A stretch of DNA of 64,000 nucleotides from Trichosporon coremiiforme (taxonomy: Eukaryota; Basidiomycota; Tremellomycetes; Trichosporonales; Trichosporonaceae), in the NCBI GenBank assembly GCA_039545355.1, contig BCJJ01000026.1:496001-560000 (forward strand), in the 5' to 3' direction. Shown one piece after another: positions 55,260 through 64,000 of the stretch. A program made the translations under genes and the position numbers. The stretch's first letter is position 1, and every line of letters begins with the position of its first letter. Below the pieces are notes generated by a model that saw nothing but the letters and a program-made list of their open reading frames with translations, was not told where the DNA came from and searched no databases.

Positions 55260-56129
55260 TGGCCACGGAGGGGAGAATCTTAGTTGCCTGTGGCTCAAGG
55301 CTGAAGGCAGTTGGACGTGTAGATCCGGTACGATAGCTCGGCACGGTATTAGGATTGTGCTTGACAGTTTGACGATGACTTAGATGACTATGATAAGGGA
55401 GCATGTTCCGAGTGTCGCACAGGTGTCTGTGGACAGGCGAGAAAGGGCGATGGGGTGAGTGAGAGGCAGACTAGATCGGATCTGGCCACCAGGGCGTCCA
55501 GACTGGGGCCCAAACATACTGGCGCGCCAGTCAGATATGCGTTCTTGGAACTCTGGGCGAGCAGAGCTTTCAGACGTGCACCGCACTGGAACCAATCACG
55601 GTGTTCGTGAGATGATGCCGACGTCTGAAGCCAACTTGCATGCATGAGAGTGACTGCGAGCAGTGCCAGGGTGCCTGTGCAGGGTGAGCCCTCGGGTCGT
55701 GGCGGCACGGGGGCATGCGACGGGCGGCAAGGGCGGCACAAGGCGCGGGCAATTCGCGCTGACCTGCTACGCTAAGCTGTGCGCCGTCCGTTGCGGCTAG
55801 TCGTCTCGTCCTCATCAACCTACCTCTGCATCGCCCCTTGCACTCTCTTGACACTCCTTTCTCACACATCGCTGCACCCACTACGTCGTCGCCTTCCTCG
55901 CCGATCGGCCGGTCCGGTCCCATAAGAGCACCTCCCTCGACTCCTCAATTCTAACAACAGCTTTCTTCACGCGAAAACAAGGCACACACACAAACACGTC
56001 TATTCTGAGAACGTTGCTCGCACAGCGCACGCACCTCACACGCCTCACCTCCGACAGCCTCCTTGATCAACTTTGTCCCATCATCTTTGTCTCCCTCCTC
56101 TCACTGCATCCCCTTCTTCTGCTCATTTA
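55260..56129. other. Intergenic, promoter of the pepsin-family gene
   Basis: 870 bp without a supported gene. The last 250 bp are C/T-rich (CCTCACCTCCGACAGCCTCC), as is common in promoters and leaders of secreted fungal proteins. Confidence 0.4.
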
Positions 56130-58354
56130 ATGCTCGTCCTGCTGCCCACCCTGGCCGTCGCTGGCCTGGTCGCAGCTCAACTCGGCGACTCCCTCCGACC
56201 ACTCCCCCGTCGCTCGAATATGCCCCGAGCTGATATCGGCATCGGCGGTGTCGACCTCGCCCTGCACAAGCGGGAAGTTGATGCCCAAGTCGTGAAGCGC
56301 GGCTTGAACGGCTCTGTCATTGCCCTAGGTGCTGTGCACAAGTGAGTTACCTCGGCGCGAATGGAACTGACAGCAGCACCTACGTTGTCCCTGTCGGAAT
56401 CGGTAGCCCGTCTAGGGCGTATCCGCTCCAGCTGGACACGGCTAGTGCTGATCTCCTTATTGCCTCGACGAGGTGCGGTAAGGAGTGCCCGGCACCGACG
56501 AAGGAGAACCCGTACTACGACATGATGAGCTCGGACTTTAAGGAGGTCAACGGCAACGCAACGTACTGGAGGACACAGTACGCCGACAAGTCGTTTGCGA
56601 GTGGCTTTGTCGCGCGGGATCAGGTGATGATTGCATCACACCTCGTCGACGGCCAGGTCATCGGCCTCATCACCGCTACGAATATGTCTCTCCCAGAACA
56701 GGCCATCTCGGGAGTGCTCGGCCTCGGCTTCCCGCGGTTGTCGACACTCGGACGGGTGCTCCTGCAGGACAGCGTTCCGAGATCAGACCGGAGTCCATTG
56801 GCGGCGTCTGCAGTGTCGGCCGGTGCCAGCGGCCCGTCCAGCTCAGCATCAGCGTCCTCTGAATCGGGTGCCAGTGGTAGCGCCGAAGCCTCGCCCAGTT
56901 CTGAAATGGAACGCAGGCAGGAGCCGTCAGATGACCCCAGCGGCAGCGCGTCTGCGACAAGCTCGTCTGCGCCCGCAGCAGCTGCGCCTTCCTCGCCTGC
57001 GGCCTATATGCCGACCCTGCTCGAGAACTTGATCACAACGCCTTCCATCCCCTACCCCGCCTTCGCCCTCGCCCTCTCCCCGCCATTGAACGCGAGCCAG
57101 GCATCCGCTCTTAAGTCGCTGCACCCGGAGCCGGCACCTCGCTACGGCCTCACCAGCGGATCTCTGACACTCGGCGGTGTCTCAGCGCTCTACGTCTCGG
57201 ATGACGCCTCAACGGGCCGCACCGTCAACGACATCGAGTGGTGGCCGGTCGTGCCGTTCGGTCGTGCGGGTAGCGTTTCTAGGAGCAACGCTACTACGGT
57301 CGATGTCTCGGTCATGCCCGCGTCGGCGACGCCCGCTGCGGCCGGCGCGTCTGCATCCGCTTCTGGCACTGGCGCCTCGGCCTCGTCGCCATCTGCCTCC
57401 TCGTCCTCCAGCAGCGGGCCCGGCTCAAACCTGCTACAGGACAACGGCATGGGAGCCATCGGCACGCCCGGCAAGCGCGGCCTGCCTAAGACGCCCGCCG
57501 AGCTTGAGTCCGAGGCGTACCTGTACTGGGCGCTGCAACTGTCCCGAGTGTCCGTGAACGGAACAGGCTTCGCTCTGAACTCGACGTACGCCAACCTCGG
57601 CGTGCCTTCGACCGCGCTGCTCGATGTCGGTACGAACGGTATCTACGGCCCCGAGGACGACGTCGCCAAGCTGTTCACCGGGATCAAGGACGCGCGCATG
57701 GTCAGCAAGGGGCAGTGGGCTGTTCCGTGCGACACGCGTGTGACTCTTGGGTTCTCGTTCGGCGAGAGCGGGCGGTCGGTCGAGATTCCTCCCTCCGACT
57801 GGATCTATGCCGCCGTGCCTGAGAGCAGCATGTGTCTTGCGTGGCCCGTGGCCGTGCCGGCGACGGGCGATGGTCTCGACTGGCAGCTCGGCACGCCCTT
57901 CCTGAAAAACGTGTACACTGTCTTCAGCTACGGCGTCGGCGGCGGACAACCGCCGCAAATCGGCTTCCTGCCCTTAACCGACAAAGCCAACGGCACTCAG
58001 CCCATCTCGGCAGCTGCCCCATCACAAACCGTCAACACCAAGCTGCCGCACGTCCTCCTCCCTGCCCCCGACTACCCGACACCTAGCTACGTCTTCTCGA
58101 CGCCCGTGCCGACGCTCGGCGTGCCACAGGCACTCGGGCTCGGCAACGCATCAGCGTACCCCTCCGCCGCAATCCCCGTCGTCAGCATCCCTGTTCCCAA
58201 GGCGTCTGCTTCGAATGAGCACCAGGCCATTCCCGGCTGGCCGGGCGACAGTTCGCAGGCAACTGTCGAGAACACCGCCGCGCGAACTCTGCCGACGGCC
58301 GGCTTCGCCTTCCCCTTCATCTTAATCGTGCTCTCGCACCTGTTGTTACTCTAG
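56130..58354 (+). CDS. Secreted, GPI-type pepsin-family (A1) protein with altered active-site motifs
   Basis: Two exons (56130-56341, then from 56374 or 56377 to 58354) give 729-730 residues. The signal peptide is MLVLLPTLAVAGLVAAQ. A short propeptide with dibasic sites (HKREVDAQVVKRG) precedes the two pepsin lobes. The first active-site motif is LQLDTASADLLIAS (DTAS, usually DTGS). The second is TALLDVGTNGIYGPE (DVGT, usually DTGT or DSGT). Both Asp residues remain. Two Ser/Ala-rich inserts interrupt the first lobe and the lobe boundary. The protein ends TLPTAGFAFPFILIVLSHLL plus LL, a GPI-type signal. It resembles yapsins and other cell-wall aspartic proteases; activity is uncertain. Confidence 0.85.
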
Positions 58355-58609
58355 GACACTGTCCCGCATATTCTGTATTAATACCATAGGGACACTGCGC
58401 GCACTGACGCCGCGGCCCGCCGCATGCATAGACATGTACTTCACATCATCTCTTTTGAAGCAGGTGGAGATCCATACCGCATCTGGAAAACAATTTGATC
58501 CCGCATCATCCCCTGCGGTGGAGGTCCATATGCCCACGATGTAAACAACCGCCCTGGTGCGCGACTGATTTCGCTTCGTCTGCCAACTGACATCATTCCA
58601 ACAGCAACA

Positions 58610-60223
58610 ATGAGCACGACACTCCTAGTGCATCCGACCTCTCTATCGCTCACGACTCTCCCGAGGGTCGGGCCCTCGGCGCCGCTCCCGTTCCCGACCC
58701 GCTTCCCCAAAGGCGCTGAGCCGCGGACCGCAATGTCTCCAGTCGGACACACGTATCTCTGGGCGGACTCGATGCCCGTTGTGTGGGAATACGATTCGAG
58801 GGGAAGGCGAGTCGGCGAAATCAAGCTGACGAGCTCGAGGGAGCGGGTCAAGGCTGTCGGATGTGGAGAGGGTGTGATCATCGCCAGTACGGCGGGAACA
58901 GGCGTTTGGAAGAGGGTGGAGGGCAAGTGGACGAGGACGGCTGAGCTCGAGGTGAGTTGGGATGGAAAGGTAAATGCTGACCACAGGCGCCCGACAATGT
59001 GATGAGCATCGAGTGCTGCGGCGACATCACCGTGCTCGCCGGCGATGAGGTGTACGTCTACGAGAACGGCAAGCGCTTGCATCTCTCGCACGATATCCCG
59101 ACAGTACGTCAACCCTCTCTGCCCCAACTGACCTCAGCCACTGCCCTGCCTGGCTCTGACGAAGGCTGGTCTGCTCTACCCCTCTCCCGACGGGATCACT
59201 CTCCAGCCCCTCGACTCCTCCGAGCCTACGACCTTTACCCTCCCTTCCCCAGCCACGCACATGTCGGCCTCGAAAGCGGACCGCGCGGCGATCTGTTCCG
59301 GCAAGAGCCTGCACTTCCTCTCCCTCTCCACCGGAGACAGCACGACCGTTGAGCTCCCCGAAACTCTCGACTCCAGCACATGGATCGACGGCTCGAACGT
59401 TGCCGTCCGCGCCTCGGGTAGGCTGTACCTCGTGACCCCAGAAGGCGACGTGAGCGAAGCCGCCCTCGACCCAGTCCAGAACATCCACGTCCTGCCCCCA
59501 AAACGTCGGCCAGGCTCGCGCGCGTCCATCTCCACCCTCCCCGGTAGCGTTATCTTAGGCGAATCCTCAGCCCCGAACCGGCCCGACCGCCGCGTCTCCG
59601 ACATTTGCCATGCCGCGGTGGCGGGGGAGAAGGAGAAGGAGAAGCGGCGCATGGTCTCGGCCCCCGCTCTGCCGGCTATCGAGCGCCTGAGGACTGAAGG
59701 AACAGGGAAGGAACGCACGCCGAAGGCGACGCCAAAGAATGCGCGCTCCCCGCAGAGCGTGAGGACGGGTGGGACGGTGCGGATCCAGCCGCTGGACCCA
59801 CAGGCGACACGTATGGGCGCTGTCATCGAGGAGACTGCTTCTGTGGCTTCGAGTCCTGCCGGCTCAGTCGCATCACTTGCCTCACGCCGGGTTAGTGGGG
59901 ACTGGGCGCCGCGCTCCAACCCCTCCGCCCACCAGCAACATTCTCCCCAACCCTCCACCTCTCACCCGAATCAGGCTCTCGACTCACCCGCCTCCATCAC
60001 CGACTCTCCCAATGGCCACGGAGCCGACGGAGTCAGCGTGCTTGCCTTCGAGGAGATGCGCCGCGAAATCGCCAACCTGCAACTGGACATGCTGCGTATG
60101 GGCCGCGGGCTGAAGAATGAGATTCGCGCGGCAGTCGGCCCGCTCGTGGAGGAGATTCGACAGAATCGCGAGGTGATTGCGAAACAGAGGGAGGAGATTG
60201 AGCGTCTCCGGCGGGGGTACTAG
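58610..60223 (+). CDS. WD40-like protein with C-terminal helical domain, NEDD1-like
   Basis: Three exons (58610-58951, 58987-59103, 59165-60223) join in phase to 505 residues. Residues 1-250 are beta-rich in a WD40-like way (GHTYLWADSMPVVWEYDSRG, MSIECCGDITVLAGDEVYVY, SGKSLHFLSLSTGD). A Ser/Pro/Arg-rich linker follows. The last 60 residues form an amphipathic helix: FEEMRREIANLQLDMLRMGR, then LVEEIRQNREVIAKQREEIE. A WD40 half followed by a short helical region beginning near an xxEIxxLQLDMLR motif is the layout of NEDD1/GCP-WD, which brings gamma-tubulin complexes to spindle poles. WD40 boundaries are weak, so this is a tentative call. Confidence 0.5.
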
Positions 60224-60583
60224 TTTGATATCGGAGATGAGGGAGGCGGAGGAAGGAGAAGAGAAAGACCTAGATTGTACGCCATAAGACCGTAAGAGAC
60301 ATTCTGTATAATGCGACGAACCTTCATGACCCAATTGCCTCCAATCATGTCGTAGCAAGCCGTCACACAAAACGCGTCAGTAAGCATGGCAAAGCAGACA
60401 GCAAGCAAGAGAATAGCAGAACAGAGCAAAAGCAAATGTACATCTAAGCGCATAAAGAGCGCAGGAATCTAAAATAATGTCGTACAAGGGCGTACGCGTA
60501 AAAAAGACCAAAAGGACAAAAAGGAAAAGCAGAAATGGATGTCTCAAAGCCCAAAAAACTACACTACCACGACCACTGCGCAC
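60224..60583. other. Convergent 3' flanks
   Basis: 360 bp between two convergent genes. It is A/T-richer than its surroundings and holds A-runs that could serve polyadenylation. No gene seen. Confidence 0.45.
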
Positions 60584-61720
60584 TTAGGCAGTGGCGCCGG
60601 CAACGACTAGCCGTCCGAGGGAGACGACGAGCTCGTTGACCTTGGCGAGGTTGCCGTCGTTGGATCCCTCGGAGAGGACCGAGTCGTTGGGCGTCTCGGC
60701 CGAGACGTCCGGCAGGCGGGTGGAGGAGCTCGAGCTCTGGGTAGACGAAGAAGAGCTCGAGGTCGAGTTGAGCGAGGTGGAGGTGGAGAGGGTCGAGTTG
60801 GAGCTCGAGGAGGCCACAGTCGAGGACGAGGATGACGAGGGGGCGGCCGACGTGCTCGAGGTCGTCGAGGACGAAGGGGCGGCAGTAGACGAGGAAGTGG
60901 AGGGAGCAGCAGACGAGGACGAGCTAGGCGAAGGGGCGGCCGAGCTGCTAGGCGCGGTGGAGCTGCTGGGCTCAGGCGTCCAGGTCGAGGTGCTCTTGGG
61001 CGCCTCGGTGCTGGGCTCGGGGGTCCAGGTGCTCGTCGGCTCAGGGGACCAGGTGGACGAGGGCTTCTCCTCCTTCTTGGAGCTGGGCTTGGGCTCCTCC
61101 GAGCTCTGCTGCTGCTGGTTGTCGCCGCCGTTGTCGCCGCCAGACGAGCCGCCGCCGGAACCGTCGTTCCACGTCCAGGACATCTGGAAACGGCCCACAT
61201 CCTTCGAGTTGAACTTCTCGAAGAGCGCTGGAGACATGTCGAGCGAGCCGTGGGCGCATCCGGGGCAGAGGTCGACGACCTTAGCAGTCTGGCTCTTGCC
61301 GCCGAGCGTGATCGTGAGCGACTGACCACAGTGCGCGCCGCCGTCCCACTGGGGGGCGTTCAGCGCGACGACCATCTCGCTGTCAGAGCTGCGCGGTTAG
61401 CATTGCGCCCTTGTGTTTTCGTATTGCCACATGCCACACTAGGGAACGGGTAATGAGGCGCATCCGGGGATCTGTGGATCGCACCGTGGAGCCGCGCACG
61501 GCCTGTCCGTCCGATGGACATTTCGTGGTGGAGGTGTGGAGGCATGGAGCAAGACTCACTTGGTGTTACCGCACGCGCCCAGGCCGACAGCGTAGAACGT
61601 CGCGTCACCAGAGTTCTGGCGCTTGGCGTGGTGACGCCTGCGTCCGGCCGAGGAGCGGGGCGAGTGCTGCGCGCTAGCGCTAGCGAGCAGCGTGAGGAGG
61701 AACGAGGCGAGGAGCTTCAT
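60584..61720 (-). CDS. Secreted expansin-like (double-psi beta-barrel) protein
   Basis: Two exons (61720-61560, 61388-60584) join in phase to 321 residues. The signal peptide is MKLLASFLLTLLASASAQ, followed by a basic stretch ending HHAKRQ, a Kex2-type site. The DPBB domain is GDATFYAVGLGACGNTNSDS, VVALNAPQWDGGAHCGQSLT, KVVDLCPGCAHGSLDMSPAL and DVGRFQMSWTW. About 180 residues very rich in Ser, Thr and Pro follow (TWTPEPSTEAPKSTSTWTPE), a likely O-glycosylated stalk. The C-terminus is mildly hydrophobic (ELVVSLGRLVVAGATA) and might be a GPI signal. Expansin/loosenin-like proteins loosen polysaccharide networks without hydrolysis. There is no C-terminal expansin CBM. Confidence 0.88.
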
Positions 61721-64000
61721 TTTTGCGTTGAATTTCCTTTTGGACAGGTGTCGAAGACGGTTTTAAGAGGTCGAGGCTGTCAAAGTCTCGCGGGTAAGAG
61801 AGAGGCGGGGTACAAGGAGAGAGACTGAGGGTCAGCTTCGGAAGACTAGTGATAGACAAGCGGACAACTCACGCTGAGGTAAGGTGTCAAACCAGGCTGG
61901 TGTCGAACCGGAGGTGGTCGTGTGCGTCGAGCGGGACCGTTGGAGTGGTTGTCGCGGGGACGTTCGGATGTGATGAGAGATAGTCGAGAGGAGACGAAGG
62001 GGGTCAAGTCGTCTCGGCAAGTCGGAGGATATATCTTTGGAAAGAAAAAGGAGAGTGGTGCCGAAGTTGAGGCGAGATGAGAGGCAAGAGAGCGACAGAG
62101 GGTCCGGAGGACCAGGCGAGGCGAGAGAGGTACGAGAGAGGAGTCGGCGATGAGAAGGGTCGAGGAAGCAGGATGAGTGGAGATGAGGATGAGGGTCGCA
62201 GAAAAGGGGTCCGAGCCAAACAACGAGTGGAAGCAGGGCGGCGTGAAGGGGAGTGGCCGGTGTGGTTGCGCCATGGTTGAACGGGCGTCGAGCGCCGCCG
62301 ACCGTAGACTGGCTACGGGTTGTCGCGTGGACGCCCGCTTGGGCTGAAAATCTTTGCCTGGCGCCGGGTTGTTTGTCCCAAAGTGGAAGTCGAAACACAA
62401 AAGCACCCTGGATTCGCAGCTTAAGTCTGGGCCTGACGCAGGGTTGCTGGGTACCCTAAATGCCTCGTGGCCACTCCTGGCCGTATTTCAGCGCTCCAGC
62501 ACTCTGGTGCAGGGGCAAGGGGGCACGGGGGGGGCGCAGGGGCTGACCCCCGGGCGACCTTCGCCACAGGCAGCACAGCAGCATCGCAGCGACGGACGGA
62601 GAAGGGGCATACCTTCTTCCGGCTGCGCTGCTCAGGCACTTTCAGGAACAGCAGGTACAGATGGGCATGTTGCCTGAGGCTTTTCGAGGGTCCGGCGTTC
62701 CTGGGCTGTAATCGATTGAGCCACTCCCCAGGCCCGGTAGCACCCCGGGCAGAATCACGACGCGCCCGGCCGTAGCCAGCCCGTAGCGTGCTTGCTCCCG
62801 GCAGCCTCGGCCTCAGGCTTGCTGCCTTTGCCGACACCACCGTGAGGCAGCCATAAGACTTCCGGCAGATCACATTCATGCCGTATGCACCCCCGATCCG
62901 GTCTGATTCGGGGGTGCATGCTCACATGCTCACCCTCCGACTTCCGAAGTCTTTGTGCACACATTCACAACCTCCAAACAAGTGGTGTGGGAAGTTCTGT
63001 CTATCATAGCTTAGCATGAATCGCGACGATGACGCAGCGGGTTGTTTGTGTTTGTTTGTGTGCGTGACGCATCGCCGTCCAGCCCTCTGAGGAAGGGCAT
63101 GGATCATCAGGGGACGGACGAAGGGATTCCGAGCACCATGTTAATCAGACCAGTCCGTCCGACAGTCACGACGAAGGACGGATCGAAAGGAAATGCGTCA
63201 CGGCCCCTGCAGCCCTACGCGGCGCTCGGAGCTTATTGACGTCGTTGATCGGAGAAGCAGTTTGTCTGCTTTGCGAATCGCAGATGCGTATTGCTGTGCC
63301 TGGGTCTGGGCAGGATAGAGCGACGTCATGAGATGCTGTGCGATGGGCGCCGTATAGATCGACACGCAGATTCCAGATTTCGATGGATGAAGAGGCGGCA
63401 CTGTAGGCGATTGCCGCTGCACCGCTGCACCATTCAGTTGGCTAAGATGGTACAGGGCTAGCTGAGGAGATGGTTCTAGGTCCGACGACCGCCCTGCTCG
63501 TGCAGACAGCTAGACAGACATTGCTGCACTGACCTCGTCCGCAACCTACCATTCCGCGAGCCGTCAAGAATCTCGGCCTTTCGCTAGTGTCAAAGCGTCC
63601 TGGGCCTCTTTTCAGCATGTAAGACCTCTCGTGTCTACTTTCAGACATCCTTTGAACATGCGCCGGGCTCGCCGGGCTCATGGCTCACCGAATGGCCGAC
63701 CTGGCCGATCTAGCGAGGTGGAGCTTGCCGAAGCCTGGACCAAGGCTTGCGGAAGCTGATGCGTTGATGGCCGACCAAGGCAGCGACCGGCGACCAGAGC
63801 TGCGCTCGCTGCGCTGCGCTGCATTCCTTCTTTCCGCTGGCTGCTGAATCATCCCTGCCAGCCAGCCCTAGAGCTGCGAGATAGCCTCAGACACCAGCGC
63901 CGCATTAGTCAGAGGCTTCCGCCCGGCCACGATTCGGTTCAGTATCAAGCTTCAAGCCAAAGGCAACACAGCGTCAGCGGCAGCGGCAGCGGCAGAATCA
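61721..64000. other. Intergenic to the right edge
   Basis: 2.3 kb. The first few hundred bases are the promoter and leader of the expansin-like gene. ORFs are short, overlapping on both strands and unlike any family I know. A short CGGCAG microsatellite lies at about 63976-63995. No tRNA or rRNA was recognised. Confidence 0.45.

Noticed and set aside
61832..64000. Possible coding frames near the right edge
   Set aside because: Short, overlapping on both strands, without start context, splice pattern or resemblance.

Overview
The window is nuclear DNA from a GC-rich basidiomycete yeast, most likely a tremellomycete and perhaps Trichosporonales. The evidence is very short introns (mostly 29-60 nt, GTGAGT/GTAAGT donors, a CTGAC or CTAAC branch motif close to the AG), TATA-bearing promoters, and fungal proteins such as flavocytochrome b2, ferric reductase, Swr1, Gcn1, Vps55 and Rec8. 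Species assignment is inference. Exon joins were worked out by hand from splice motifs, reading phase and family resemblance. No transcript evidence was available.

Left part (1-11.7 kb): the 3' end of an L-lactate dehydrogenase (cytochrome b2) gene. Then a METTL14/Kar4-type MT-A70 protein (-), a leucine-rich-repeat protein (-), a furin-like cysteine-rich type I membrane protein (+), and a ferric reductase (+) whose upstream region carries an ATCTGATAA iron-type GATA site.

Middle-left part (11.9-25.1 kb): the unusual region. Eight minus-strand genes, one of them apparently a pseudogene, form a tandem array. They encode small proteins that begin directly with a six-cysteine domain (C, CC, C, C, C). 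Most continue with a basic or dibasic site and a Ser/Thr/Ala/Pro-rich stretch, and all end in a hydrophobic C-terminal tail, yet no N-terminal signal peptide is visible. A ninth minus-strand gene has the same kind of tail but no cysteines. A 1,757-bp Tc1/mariner element with perfect 27-bp inverted repeats, a TA duplication and an intact DD34E transposase sits in the 5' leader of that ninth gene, 17 nt before its ATG.

Right part (25.8-64 kb): housekeeping genes. SWR1 (-), a Use1-type SNARE (+), an MFS drug/H+ antiporter (-), a coiled-coil Sos7-like protein (+), an intronless 7.8-kb GCN1 (-), cyclin H/CCL1 (+), REC8 meiotic cohesin (-), a ZC3H3-like CCCH protein (+), DAHP synthase (-), VPS55 (+), a GPI-type pepsin-family protein with altered active-site motifs (+), a NEDD1-like protein (+) and an expansin-like protein (-). 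I see no gene in the last 2.3 kb. No rRNA, tRNA or CRISPR was recognised.
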